Part shown: piece after piece, positions 35,256 through 44,249 of the stretch | Position numbering within the stretch: the first letter of the stretch is position 1 | How the letters are laid out: each line of letters opens with the position of its first letter | The notes under the pieces: generated by a model | What the model saw: the letters and a program-made list of their open reading frames with translations, nothing else | Databases searched by the model: none | What the model was told of the DNA's origin: nothing | Position numbers and translations under genes: made by a program | Origin: Chitinophaga sancti | GTDB lineage: Bacteria; Bacteroidota; Bacteroidia; Chitinophagales; Chitinophagaceae | Assembly: GCF_034424315.1 (NCBI RefSeq) | Contig: NZ_CP139972.1 | Coordinates: 5,580,001 to 5,644,000, forward strand | Length of the DNA: 64,000 nucleotides | Reading direction: 5' to 3'

Positions 35256-37502
35256 ATGAAAGTGAAATATCTGCCGGTTAAATTCTTCTATTCTTTCCCG
35301 ATCCAACTATTGTTGCTCCATTTCCGGAAGTACCAGGTGCTGCTCATATTCTGGGCTGTTCTGTTCAGTGCTATTAATGGTGGTTTTGCAAAAGTATTCG
35401 GTGGCGATGCATTGTATCTCGCGCCTGAATATCTGGGCCAGGTGAACTTTTACAGCACTACTATCCTCGGCCTGGCTGCCGGCTTATTTACCATGAGTTG
35501 GAACATCACTACTTTCATACTGCATACCGGTCGTTTTAAATTTCTGGCGACCACCTCTCAACCTTTTTTCAAATACTGTCTTAATAACTTCATTGTTCCG
35601 GTTGCATTTATCATCAACCTGCTGGTGCGCTCGTGGGAATACCAGCGTTATCAACAACTGAGCACTGTACCGGAAATCATGTTGCTAACAGAAGGCTTTA
35701 TCTGTGGATATTTATTCGTCATCTTCTTCTCGTTTTTCTACTTCTTCAATGCTGATAAAAATATAGGTCGCAGGCTGGAAAGAAAGTTTGGTACACCCCG
35801 TAATTTTCTGCGACTGGTACTAAAACCGACACAGGAAAAAGATGAAAACGCGCTGCCTGTTACGAATTACTTCAACTCTCCCTGGCGGATCCGCCGCGCC
35901 AGAAATGTAGATCACTATAACAAACATTATCTCGACAGTATTCTCAAGCAGCATCACTATGCAGCTATGATCACTGTGGCCTGTGCGTTGTTCTTCCTGG
36001 TGATACTGGCGTATATGATGGACTATCCGTTTTTTAGAATTCCGGCTGGTGCCAGTGTGATGATCTTTTTTGCATTCCTGATTGGCGTTGCCGGCGCATA
36101 TGCGTACCTGTTACAAAGCTGGGCTATTCCGCTAGCACTGGTACTGATGGCGGGTATGAACTGGATGGTGGAACATGACCTGCTGGATAACAGGAATAAG
36201 GCTTACGGATTAAACTATAAACAACATGATCAGCGACCTGAATACAGTACGGTTGCGCTGCAAAAATTCTTTTCAGAAAAACGCAGGGAAGCTGATAAAG
36301 TGCAAACGCTGAAAATACTGAAAGCATGGCGTGCACAGTTTCCTGCCAGGCAGCGCCCCAAGCTGATCGTACTGAATTTTAGTGGTGGTGGTTTGCGTGC
36401 TGCTACCTGGAGTATGAATGTATTGCAGCGGTTGGATTCCATCATGGATGGGCAGCTGATGAATCAAACGGTGTTAATGACAGGTGCTTCAGGCGGGATG
36501 ATTGGCGCTACCTATTTCAGGGAATTGTATCTTGAACAGGAGAACGGTAAAAGCCTGAATCTATACGACAGTATTTTTACAGAACGCACTGGCCGTGACC
36601 TGTTAAATTCCATTTTTACAGCCATGTCTGTGAATGATTTTATCACGCCATGGCGAAGTTTTAAAATTGGCGATAATCGTTATGCAAAGGATCGGGGATA
36701 TGCATTTGAGATGCAGCTGAATGCGAATACTGATAATGCGCTTTCCAAAACAATCGGAGATTACCGGGAACCGGAACTGGAAGGGAAAATTCCTATGCTG
36801 ATATGGAACTCTACAATCAATGCTGATGGCAGAAGATTGATCATATCGCCACAGCCGGTTAGTTATCTCTGTGCACCCGCTTATCCACGGGGAAAACAGG
36901 CCTGGCAGGATGTGGACGGGGTTGATTTTACGCAGTATTTTGCAAAGCAGAATCCTATGCAGTTAAAGGTGACCAGTGCGATCAGGATGTGTGCGACTTT
37001 CCCTTATGTATTACCCAATGTATTTTTGCCCAGTGATCCGATCGTAGATGTAATGGATGCGGGGATCAGGGATAATTTCGGGCAGGATGTATCGATGCGT
37101 TATCTGTATACATTCAGGGAGTGGATCAATGCGAATACGAGTGGTGTTATTTTTATTCAGATCAGGGATACACGAAAGAACGATATACGGCCTATTCAAA
37201 AAACGAAGGTATTGACGGATCTGATGTTTGATCCCCTGTTTACCATGCAGCAGCACTGGAGTTCTATGCAGGACTTTGCGCAGGATGATAAACTGGGTTA
37301 CCTGGAAGGGTATTTCCCCGTGGGATTTCACAGGCTTATCCTGCAATACGTACCCCAGAAAGAAGATAAGGCGGCAGCGCTGAGCTTCCACCTTACCTCC
37401 CGTGAAAAAATAGATATTGCCGGCGCATTGGATAATCCAACGAACCAGGCATCATTTGACAGCATCATGAACCTGATAAAAAAGCCAGCGCCGGTTGAAT
37501 AA
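35256..37502 (+). CDS. membrane-anchored patatin-like phospholipase
   Basis: A 748-residue protein. About six membrane helices occupy residues 15-320. The cytoplasmic patatin domain starts near residue 365: oxyanion-hole 'LNFSGGGLRAATWSM', nucleophile elbow Gly-Ala-Ser-Gly-Gly in 'MTGASGGMIGATYF', and catalytic Asp in 'DVMDAGIRDNFG'. Patatins hydrolyse acyl chains from phospholipids or galactolipids. The long N-terminal membrane part is typical for a Bacteroidota branch. Substrate is unknown. Confidence 0.85.
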   Translation: MKVKYLPVKFFYSFPIQLLLLHFRKYQVLLIFWAVLFSAINGGFAKVFGGDALYLAPEYLGQVNFYSTTILGLAAGLFTMSWNITTFILHTGRFKFLATTSQPFFKYCLNNFIVPVAFIINLLVRSWEYQRYQQLSTVPEIMLLTEGFICGYLFVIFFSFFYFFNADKNIGRRLERKFGTPRNFLRLVLKPTQEKDENALPVTNYFNSPWRIRRARNVDHYNKHYLDSILKQHHYAAMITVACALFFLVILAYMMDYPFFRIPAGASVMIFFAFLIGVAGAYAYLLQSWAIPLALVLMAGMNWMVEHDLLDNRNKAYGLNYKQHDQRPEYSTVALQKFFSEKRREADKVQTLKILKAWRAQFPARQRPKLIVLNFSGGGLRAATWSMNVLQRLDSIMDGQLMNQTVLMTGASGGMIGATYFRELYLEQENGKSLNLYDSIFTERTGRDLLNSIFTAMSVNDFITPWRSFKIGDNRYAKDRGYAFEMQLNANTDNALSKTIGDYREPELEGKIPMLIWNSTINADGRRLIISPQPVSYLCAPAYPRGKQAWQDVDGVDFTQYFAKQNPMQLKVTSAIRMCATFPYVLPNVFLPSDPIVDVMDAGIRDNFGQDVSMRYLYTFREWINANTSGVIFIQIRDTRKNDIRPIQKTKVLTDLMFDPLFTMQQHWSSMQDFAQDDKLGYLEGYFPVGFHRLILQYVPQKEDKAAALSFHLTSREKIDIAGALDNPTNQASFDSIMNLIKKPAPVE

Positions 37503-37599
37503 ACTGAGAGAATGCCTGGACGTGTGACAGATCCATGTAAGTCATGCTTACCTGTTGGCCCTGAATTTGTAGCGATATAATATGTACCGTGTAAGGGTA

Positions 37600-37704
37600 C
37601 TAAAATGTGGTGAGTTCTGCATCCAGCGCGGGAATTTTCTGCGCACGGCCGGGCAGGATGGCAGCGCTGGGAAGAATGGCAGGTAAAATAGATCTGATGA
37701 GCAT
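37600..37704 (-). CDS. possible 34-residue small protein
   Basis: A minus-strand ATG-to-TAG frame encoding MLIRSILPAILPSAAILPGR and a 14-residue polar tail with two acidic residues. Codon choice resembles the neighbouring genes, and a TACTTTTG -7-like box lies upstream at 37744-37751 on the same strand. No Shine-Dalgarno sequence, no family and no conserved partner can be shown. It may be chance. Confidence 0.25.
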   Translation of the reverse strand: MLIRSILPAILPSAAILPGRAQKIPALDAELTTF

Positions 37705-37822
37705 GGTTTCGTCTAATGAGTGAATAAAATAATAGGTATGGCGCAAAAGTAATGCCGGTGCGGCTGCCACCGAAGATCACAATTATTTAAAGGGATTTCC
37801 CCACATTTTCCACAATTTGTTA

Positions 37823-37830
37823 TAACTTTG
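37823..37830 (+). promoter_or_regulatory. candidate -7 box for typA
   Basis: TAACTTTG followed by CGCC, 50 bp before the typA ATG. This is a good match to the TAnnTTTG consensus. No -33 box was seen. The rest of the 37503-37880 gap holds only the possible 34-residue frame on the opposite strand. Confidence 0.55.
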
Positions 37831-37880
37831 CGCCTTCTTTTGGCTGGGGACCAGCTAGCCGAAGTCAACTAATTTGATTT

Positions 37881-39695
37881 ATGAATATCCGTAACATAGC
37901 AATTATTGCGCACGTAGACCACGGTAAAACGACCTTGGTTGATAAGATCCTCCATTCTACCAACGTTTTCAGGGCTAACCAGGAAACAGGTGAATTGATC
38001 ATGGATAACAACGACCTGGAAAGGGAGCGTGGGATCACCATCTTAAGTAAAAACGTTTCCGTTGAGTACAAAGGGGTGAAAATCAACGTTATCGATACTC
38101 CGGGCCACGCCGACTTCGGTGGTGAGGTAGAACGAGTATTGAGAATGGCTGATGGTGTGATCCTGCTGGTGGATGCCTTTGAAGGCCCAATGCCACAGAC
38201 ACGCTTCGTGCTGCAAAAAGCGCTGCAGCTCAACCTGAAACCTATCGTTGTTATTAACAAGGTAGACAAGGCTAACTGCCGTCCTGACGAAGTTCATGAC
38301 GCAGTATTTGAGCTGTTCTTCAACCTGGATGCTACGGAAGAGCAGCTGAACTTCCCAACCTATTATGGTTCCGGTAAGAATGGCTGGTTCAACGATACCA
38401 ACACGCAATGTGAAGATATCACTCCACTGATGGATGGTATCCTGAAACACGTTCCAGAGCCTCAGATCGCTGATGGTACCCTGCAGTTGCAGATTACCTC
38501 TCTGGATTACTCTACTTTCCTGGGCCGTATCGCTGTAGGAAGAGTAGCACGTGGTTCTATCAAGGAGAACATGCCAATTTCCCTGGTGCAGACAGATGGT
38601 TCTATCAAAAAATCCCGTGTTCGCGAACTGTATATCTTCGAAGCCCTGGGTAAGAAGAAAGTAACCGAAGTAGCAGCAGGTGATATCTGTGCGGTAGTAG
38701 GTCTGGAAGATTTCGGTATTGGTGATACAATCGCTGATTTCGAAAATCCGGAAGCATTACCGGTAATCAGTGTGGATGAGCCTACGATGAACATGTTGTT
38801 CAGCATCAACAACTCTCCATTCTTCGGTAAAGATGGTAAGTTCGTAACTTCCCGTCACCTCCGTGACCGCCTGGTGAAAGAAACTGAAAAGAACCTCGCA
38901 TTACGCGTATTAGATACTGACAGTGCTGATAGCTTCCTGGTTTATGGCCGTGGTATCCTGCACTTGGGCGTGCTGATCGAAACCATGCGTCGTGAAGGAT
39001 TTGAGTTGACTGTAGGCCAGCCTCAGGTAATCCTGAAACAGGTGGATGGTAAGAAATGTGAGCCATATGAAAACCTGGTTGTAGACGTACCTCAGGACTT
39101 CGCCAGCAAGGTGATTGACCTGGTTACCCGTCGTAAGGGTGAAATGCATATCATGGAAACCAAGGGTGACATGCAGCACCTGGAATTCGAAATTCCTTCC
39201 CGTGGTCTGATTGGTTTGCGTACGCAGATGCTGACTTCTACTGCTGGTGAAGCTGTAATGGCACACCGTTTCAACGATTATAAACCATGGAAAGGTCCAA
39301 TCCCTGGACGTAGCAATGGTGTGCTGATCGCAAAAGAAGCTGGTACCACCACTGGTTACTCTCTCGATAAACTGCAGGATAGAGGTTTCTTCTTTGTAGA
39401 TCCGGGAGAAGATGTGTACAGAGGTATGATCATCGGTGAAAACAACAAGCCTGGTGACCTGGTAGTGAATCCTAATGAAGGAAAGAAACTGACCAACATG
39501 CGTGCAAGTGGTACTGATGGTGCAACCAACATTGCTCCTAAGACGCTGATGACACTGGAAGAATGTATGGAATACATCCAGCAGGATGAGTGTATCGAGG
39601 TAACGCCAAATAACATCCGTATGCGTAAGACCATCCTGGATGAGGAAGAAAGAAAGCGTTTCCAGAAGACCATGAAAGCTGATGGTGTAGCTTAG
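37881..39695 (+). CDS. typA: translational GTPase TypA/BipA
   Basis: A 604-residue ribosome-associated GTPase. G1 'AHVDHGKTTLVD', G2 'ERERGITI', G3 'DTPGHADFGGEVERV' and G4 'VINKVDK' occur in the first 130 residues; the EF-G-like domains and the BipA-specific C-terminal domain ('PRGLIGLRTQMLTST' type) follow. It helps 50S assembly and stress adaptation. Codon use is highly biased, as expected for a well-expressed gene. A terminator ends the unit. Confidence 0.96.
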   Translation: MNIRNIAIIAHVDHGKTTLVDKILHSTNVFRANQETGELIMDNNDLERERGITILSKNVSVEYKGVKINVIDTPGHADFGGEVERVLRMADGVILLVDAFEGPMPQTRFVLQKALQLNLKPIVVINKVDKANCRPDEVHDAVFELFFNLDATEEQLNFPTYYGSGKNGWFNDTNTQCEDITPLMDGILKHVPEPQIADGTLQLQITSLDYSTFLGRIAVGRVARGSIKENMPISLVQTDGSIKKSRVRELYIFEALGKKKVTEVAAGDICAVVGLEDFGIGDTIADFENPEALPVISVDEPTMNMLFSINNSPFFGKDGKFVTSRHLRDRLVKETEKNLALRVLDTDSADSFLVYGRGILHLGVLIETMRREGFELTVGQPQVILKQVDGKKCEPYENLVVDVPQDFASKVIDLVTRRKGEMHIMETKGDMQHLEFEIPSRGLIGLRTQMLTSTAGEAVMAHRFNDYKPWKGPIPGRSNGVLIAKEAGTTTGYSLDKLQDRGFFFVDPGEDVYRGMIIGENNKPGDLVVNPNEGKKLTNMRASGTDGATNIAPKTLMTLEECMEYIQQDECIEVTPNNIRMRKTILDEEERKRFQKTMKADGVA

Positions 39696-39723
39696 TTGTA
39701 ATAGTATTACCAAGTATATTAGT

Positions 39724-39757
39724 GCCGTTCCGCCCATAAGGTGGAACGGCTTTTTTT
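39724..39757 (+). terminator. typA terminator abutting the AlkB start codon
   Basis: GCCGTTCCGCC (39724-39734) pairs with GGTGGAACGGC (39740-39750), followed by seven T. The last T is directly followed by the ATG of the AlkB-type gene. Confidence 0.88.
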
Positions 39758-40372
39758 ATGCAGTTACCATTTTTCGAAGAACCATCCGGGCAATTGATTC
39801 CTTTGCAGGACGGGGAATTGTTGTATTACCCGCACTTTTACACTGCGCAGGTAGCCGATGCATATTTCCGCTCACTGATGGCGGGTATCGACTGGAAACA
39901 GGAAGGTATGATGATGTATGGAAAACCGGTACAATTTCCGAGGTTAATGGCCTGGTATGGGGATGAGGGGAGTAGCTATGCTTTTTCCGGGAAGCGGTAT
40001 GTACCTGCAGCCTGGACGAAGGAATTGCTTGAAATGAAAGAGCAGGTGTCTGTGCCTGCCGGGGTCGCATTTAATAGCGTATTGCTGAACCGCTACCGGA
40101 ATGGCAATGATTCCATGGGCTGGCATGCGGATGATGAACCTGAATTAGGAACAGATCCCGTGATCGCATCTGTGAATTTTGGCGCTACCCGCCGGTTTAT
40201 GTTTCGACATCAGCGGGCAGGGCTGAAATATGAACTGAATCTGACACATGGGTCATTACTGATCATGAAGGGGAGCCTGCAACATCACTGGCAGCACCAG
40301 GTACCGAAGACAGCAAAACAAATGGGTGAGCGGATCAATCTCACATTCAGGGTCATAAAGCCGATGGTTTGA
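39758..40372 (+). CDS. AlkB-like 2-oxoglutarate/Fe(II) dioxygenase
   Basis: A 204-residue enzyme of the AlkB family, which oxidatively demethylates alkylated DNA or RNA bases. The iron ligands are His-x-Asp in 'MGWHADDEPELG' and a distal His in 'LQHHWQHQVPK'. The 2-oxoglutarate-binding Arg pair is in 'RINLTFRVIK', and 'NSVLLNRYRNGNDSMGWH' (shortened) is the family core. The ATG at 39758 follows the typA terminator T-tract with no space for a ribosome-binding site, yet no better in-frame start exists before the conserved domain. Confidence 0.9.
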   Translation: MQLPFFEEPSGQLIPLQDGELLYYPHFYTAQVADAYFRSLMAGIDWKQEGMMMYGKPVQFPRLMAWYGDEGSSYAFSGKRYVPAAWTKELLEMKEQVSVPAGVAFNSVLLNRYRNGNDSMGWHADDEPELGTDPVIASVNFGATRRFMFRHQRAGLKYELNLTHGSLLIMKGSLQHHWQHQVPKTAKQMGERINLTFRVIKPMV

Positions 40373-40401
40373 TTTTTGATTTTCTACTGGAAATTACAAT
40401 T

Positions 40402-40800
40402 ATGAGAGGAAAAATAACCCTGGGCCTGCTTTTTTTGATGGCCTGTACTTCACTGAAAAAGGTTCCGGACCTGGGAGGCCTTCGATGGAGCCTTGTACAG
40501 TTACAAAATGAAAAACTGGATTCTTCGCCGGTTTATGTACAGTTTGATACCAGTGCACATCGTTTTAGCGGCAATGCAGGTTGTAATAAGGTGTCAGGTA
40601 ATTATACCGCTACTGTAAAGACGCTGACTTTTGAGGAAGTCATCAGTACGCGCATGGCCTGTGTGGATACAAGGGCAAATGAAAGAGAGAGCCAGTTGCT
40701 GCGCCTGTTGAATAATCACACATATGCATATGATATAAACGGAGCGACCCTGCAACTGAAAGACAGCGGCAAGGTCATTCTACAGTTTAAAGGATTTTAG
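40402..40800 (+). CDS. META domain lipoprotein (HslJ-like)
   Basis: A roughly 132-residue protein. The frame can start at 40369 (ATGA overlap with the AlkB stop), but the ATG at 40402 gives a proper lipoprotein signal MRGKITLGLLFLMACTS and is preferred. The META fold is shown by 'GLRWSLVQLQNEKL', 'FSGNAGCNKVSGNYTA' and 'VISTRMACVDTRANERES'. HslJ-type proteins are heat- or antibiotic-stress envelope proteins of unclear mechanism. It ends in a four-base overlap with the convergent VOC gene. Confidence 0.85.
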   Translation: MRGKITLGLLFLMACTSLKKVPDLGGLRWSLVQLQNEKLDSSPVYVQFDTSAHRFSGNAGCNKVSGNYTATVKTLTFEEVISTRMACVDTRANERESQLLRLLNNHTYAYDINGATLQLKDSGKVILQFKGF

Positions 40801-41222
40801 GGTAGGATGATATTGTCATTTTCGTCCAGTTCCCAGAAAGGATTGTGGGCTACTTCAAAAAGGAATCCTTCAGGATCTCTGAAATAACCGCTGTATCCAC
40901 CCCAGAATACTTCTTCAGCCGGCTTTACTATCACTGCGCCGGCCTGGGCAGCCTGTTTCAGTACGCTGTCTACTTCAGCTCTGTCTTTTGCATTCAATGC
41001 CAGTGAGAATGCGGGAAAACCGCTGCCTTCTTCAGGTACATTGGCATCGGCGGCCAGTTCTTTTCTACCAAAAAGTGATAATACCATTCCATTTAACTGG
41101 AAAAAGGCAACGCCATCCTGACTGCCAGAAGAGCGTTTCCAGCCAAGTCCGTCCTCAAAAAAAGAAATAGATTTCTGCAGGTCTCTTACACCCAGGGTTA
41201 CCAGTGTCAGTTTTTGTCGCAT
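40797..41222 (-). CDS. VOC family (glyoxalase/bleomycin-resistance fold) protein
   Basis: A 141-residue protein with two beta-alpha-beta-beta-beta modules. The patterns 'VTLGVRDLQKSISFFEDGLGW' (shortened) and 'GYFRDPEGFLFEVAHNP' are standard for the vicinal oxygen chelate fold. The expected metal-ligand Glu is in 'FLFEVAHNP'. The substrate is unknown. An AraC regulator is directly upstream on the same strand, 45 bp away. Confidence 0.85.
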   Translation of the reverse strand: MRQKLTLVTLGVRDLQKSISFFEDGLGWKRSSGSQDGVAFFQLNGMVLSLFGRKELAADANVPEEGSGFPAFSLALNAKDRAEVDSVLKQAAQAGAVIVKPAEEVFWGGYSGYFRDPEGFLFEVAHNPFWELDENDNIILP

Positions 41223-41267
41223 GTATGTGAATATTAGGATCTAAAGATAAGTGCTGAATGGGTGTCG

Positions 41268-41984
41268 TTATTTGTATAAAAACGACAAATATTCGCTGGG
41301 TGCATCCCCGGTAATTTGCCGGAATTCCCTGGTCAGGTGTGCATGGTCATGGTAGCCGTAGTCGATAGCTAGTGCCAGCAAACTGGAAGCGGGTTGTTTT
41401 TGCAGGGCTTCCTTTGCGCTTAAACAACGAACGATGCGTGAAAAAGTTTTGGCAGAGGTACCGATCTGCTGTAGAAAGGTGCGTTCAAAATTGCGGGGGC
41501 TCATGTTGACCTGTGCGGCGAGCGTAAGGGGAGAGATGTTGCCCCGGCGGGATTGTATAGCATGGATGGCAGCCTGCATGCGGACGGGTTGATCAGGTAG
41601 TGCTTTTAACAGGCAATGAGAGATTGCCTGGAAGGGGTTAGTGTTTTGTGCGATGGCCTCCTGCAACTGGCGTACCAGGGGCAGGGAGAGTGCATCGCCC
41701 TGGATGTGCTGATCTGTCAGTAACTGCATGGGCATGCTGGCAAAGGCGGCCATACCAGCGGGTTTAAAGCGAATGCCGAGTAAGCGGGATGCTGTGGATG
41801 TATGTGTATCGTGGTAAGTCGTCATGGTACCAACGGCTTTAACACTGTAATCATCCAGGTTGAAAATGAAATCGGCGCAGAGATCGGGGAGTATGCGGGA
41901 AGTGGCCGGACCGGAGGTAGTGACGATCCAGTATGCGTCTATGTAAGGCGCTAATAAGGCCGGGGGAGTGTATGCTGCATACAT
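41268..41984 (-). CDS. AraC family transcriptional regulator
   Basis: A 238-residue regulator. The N-terminal half ('YAAYTPPALLAPYIDAYWIV', 'ILPDLCADFIFNLDD') matches the DUF6597 sensor-like domain often paired with AraC helices. The C-terminal half is a two-helix-turn-helix DNA-binding domain: 'PLTLAAQVNMSPRNFERTFLQQIG' (shortened) and 'LLALAIDYGYHDHAHLTREFRQITG'. It possibly controls the downstream VOC gene. The inducer is unknown. Confidence 0.85.
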   Translation of the reverse strand: MYAAYTPPALLAPYIDAYWIVTTSGPATSRILPDLCADFIFNLDDYSVKAVGTMTTYHDTHTSTASRLLGIRFKPAGMAAFASMPMQLLTDQHIQGDALSLPLVRQLQEAIAQNTNPFQAISHCLLKALPDQPVRMQAAIHAIQSRRGNISPLTLAAQVNMSPRNFERTFLQQIGTSAKTFSRIVRCLSAKEALQKQPASSLLALAIDYGYHDHAHLTREFRQITGDAPSEYLSFLYK

Positions 41985-42021
41985 AAAACAAATTTATTGA
42001 TTTCTGGTCTGCCGCAGGCAA

Positions 42022-42067
42022 GCTCATAAAAAAGCACCTGCTTTTTGGCAGGTGCTTTTTTATGAGC
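42022..42067. terminator. bidirectional terminator after the S46 peptidase gene
   Basis: A perfect 20-bp stem containing AAAAAAGCACCTGC / GCAGGTGCTTTTTT with a six-base loop. It lies 26 bp beyond the S46 stop on the minus strand and has A/T runs on both sides. Confidence 0.85.
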
Positions 42068-42092
42068 TATATAAATTCATTCATTTATTCAC

Positions 42093-44249
42093 TTATTTCA
42101 CAAGCTTCAGCTCACTGATAATATTTGGTGCGCCGCCCAGCTTGTCGATACACCAGAGTACGTAGCGTATATCCACACAGATCGTACGGTTGTATACCGG
42201 ATCAAACTGGATCTTATGGCTCAGTGCCTCATAGTTACCATCAAATGCTAAACCGATCAGTTCTCCATTGCCATTCAGCACAGGAGAGCCGGAGTTACCA
42301 CCGGTGATGTCGTTAGTTGTAATGAAGCAGGTAACGATATCGTTCTTGCGGGCATCTTTATACTGACCGAAATCTTTCTTGTTGTAGAGGTCTACATAGT
42401 TTGCAGGCAGGTCGAATTCGTAATCACCTGGTTTGTATTTTTCCAGCACACCTTTCATGGTACAAACGTAATCGTAAGATACAGCATCGCGTGGTGCGTA
42501 TGGTTTTACCTGTCCGTAAGTGAGGCGCATAGAGAAGTTCGCATCGGGATACCATTTCTTGTTAGGCTCCATCTGCATCAGGCCTTTCAGATAACCTCTG
42601 CCCAGATCATTGATTTTGGTAACGAACTGGTTGTACAGTGGCAGGTATTTAATGCTCCAGTTTTTGATGAATGCACTGGAGTAAGCAAAGGCAGGATCCT
42701 GTTGCAGGGTTACTGCATCAGGGTGCTCTATGAAGGCTTTCCAGCGGGCATCGTTCAGGATCATTGTGCTGGACATCAGTGCTGCCGCCCAGAGGCGGTA
42801 GGTATTGTCTTCGTCCAGGCTACCGAATTTTGCTTTAACTGCATCATAAAACCCGATTGGATGTTGTGCTGCAGGGATTTCTGTATAGAACATGCGGCAG
42901 GTAGCTGCCAGTATTTTCTGATCGCTTGTTTTGTCTTCTTCTTCCAGGAAGGCGGTACGGGCTTTATCAGCAGCCTGGATGCTTTTGGCTATAACGTCGC
43001 TGCTGGTGCCTGGCTGTACCATGGCTTTTTCCAGTGCCTGCAGGCTGGCTGCAAAACCGGCCAGTGGGGAACCCATGATACCTTCATTGATGTATATGCG
43101 GTGTTTTGCATAGGGGGTCCATTCCTTGTAGGTTTGGGTATAATCAGCGAAGATGTGTTCGAATTCGGGTTTGCCCTGTGCCCATTTTACGAAAGCGCTT
43201 TCGTTCAGTTGTTTTTGCTCTTCTACTTTGTATTTGAGGAGCTGTTTGGTTTCACCGTCGTAGAACTTCCAGTAGTTAGCTATGCTGGCATAGGAAGAAG
43301 CCAGTTTCAGTTTGATAGCCGGATCTTTCTTCATCTGGTCAAACATATATTTCAGGCGTACCGCGCGCAGGTTGACGATAGAAGGGTTTTCTACCTCGAT
43401 TTTCAGTTTCACACCTTCGGAGCTTTCATACCTGTTGGTACCGCCAGGGTAGCCAAAGATCATGGCATAATCGTTTTCTTTGATACCCTTGATGGATACA
43501 GGCAGGAAATGTTTTGGTTTGAGTGGTACGTTGTCAGCGGAATAATCGGCTGGTTTCCCATCTTTGTTAGCGTATACACGGAACACGGAGAAGTCGCCGG
43601 TGTGTCGTGGCCATTCCCAGTTGTCGGTATCGCCGCCAAATTTTCCGATGCTTTCCGGCGGAGCGCCTACGAGGCGGATATCTTTATAGCGTTCGTAAAC
43701 GAAGAGGAGGAACTGGTTGCCTTTGAAGAGGGGGAGTACTTTCGCTTCGTAGCCGGTGCCGTTGGTTGCTTCGGTTACGATTTCGCCGATGGTGGCTTGT
43801 TGTTTCTTCATTCTGTCCTGGCCACTGAGGCCCTGGAGGGCATCTTCCATCTTTTTGGTTACATCATCTACGCGTACGAGGAATTGTACGGTCAGGCCGT
43901 TTGCAGGGATTTCCTGTATTTTGGACTGAGCGTAGAACCCGTTTTTCAGGTAGTTATGTTCCACGGTGCTGGCGGTAGCGATGGCATCGTAACCGCAGTG
44001 ATGGTTGGTGAAGATGAGGCCCTGATTGCTCACGATTTCGCCGGTACAGCCGCCACCGAATATGATGATCGCATCTTTTACCGATGCCTTATTGATGCTG
44101 TATAACTGTTCTTTGGTGAGTTTCAGTCCTTTCAGGACCATATCATTGTACACTTGCTGCCCTAATAAATAAGGCAGCCACATGCCTTCGTCTGCTTTGG
44201 CGAATTTAACTGCCAGTAACAGCAAAAGCAGCAGAACTTTTTTCTTCAT
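42093..44249 (-). CDS. S46 family dipeptidyl-peptidase, DPP7 type
   Basis: A 718-residue periplasmic exopeptidase releasing N-terminal dipeptides. A signal peptide (residues 1-19) precedes the mature N-terminus 'DEGMWLPYLLGQQVYNDM'. The chymotrypsin-like triad includes His84 ('FTNHHCGYDAI'), Asp in the 'GGDTDNWEWPRHTGDF' region and Ser in 'TGGNSGSPVLNG'. The specificity-determining position in 'GLAFDGNYEAL' is Gly, as in DPP7 (hydrophobic P1), not Arg as in DPP11 (acidic P1). Supports peptide nutrition in Bacteroidota. A large open frame on the opposite strand is only a shadow. Confidence 0.93.
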   Translation of the reverse strand: MKKKVLLLLLLLAVKFAKADEGMWLPYLLGQQVYNDMVLKGLKLTKEQLYSINKASVKDAIIIFGGGCTGEIVSNQGLIFTNHHCGYDAIATASTVEHNYLKNGFYAQSKIQEIPANGLTVQFLVRVDDVTKKMEDALQGLSGQDRMKKQQATIGEIVTEATNGTGYEAKVLPLFKGNQFLLFVYERYKDIRLVGAPPESIGKFGGDTDNWEWPRHTGDFSVFRVYANKDGKPADYSADNVPLKPKHFLPVSIKGIKENDYAMIFGYPGGTNRYESSEGVKLKIEVENPSIVNLRAVRLKYMFDQMKKDPAIKLKLASSYASIANYWKFYDGETKQLLKYKVEEQKQLNESAFVKWAQGKPEFEHIFADYTQTYKEWTPYAKHRIYINEGIMGSPLAGFAASLQALEKAMVQPGTSSDVIAKSIQAADKARTAFLEEEDKTSDQKILAATCRMFYTEIPAAQHPIGFYDAVKAKFGSLDEDNTYRLWAAALMSSTMILNDARWKAFIEHPDAVTLQQDPAFAYSSAFIKNWSIKYLPLYNQFVTKINDLGRGYLKGLMQMEPNKKWYPDANFSMRLTYGQVKPYAPRDAVSYDYVCTMKGVLEKYKPGDYEFDLPANYVDLYNKKDFGQYKDARKNDIVTCFITTNDITGGNSGSPVLNGNGELIGLAFDGNYEALSHKIQFDPVYNRTICVDIRYVLWCIDKLGGAPNIISELKLVK

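Noticed and set aside
38910..39737. 275-codon minus-strand open frame over typA
   Set aside because: Antisense shadow of a highly codon-biased gene.
42702..44105. 467-codon plus-strand open frame opposite the S46 peptidase
   Set aside because: No family similarity; the minus strand encodes a complete S46 peptidase with catalytic motifs. It is a codon-bias shadow.
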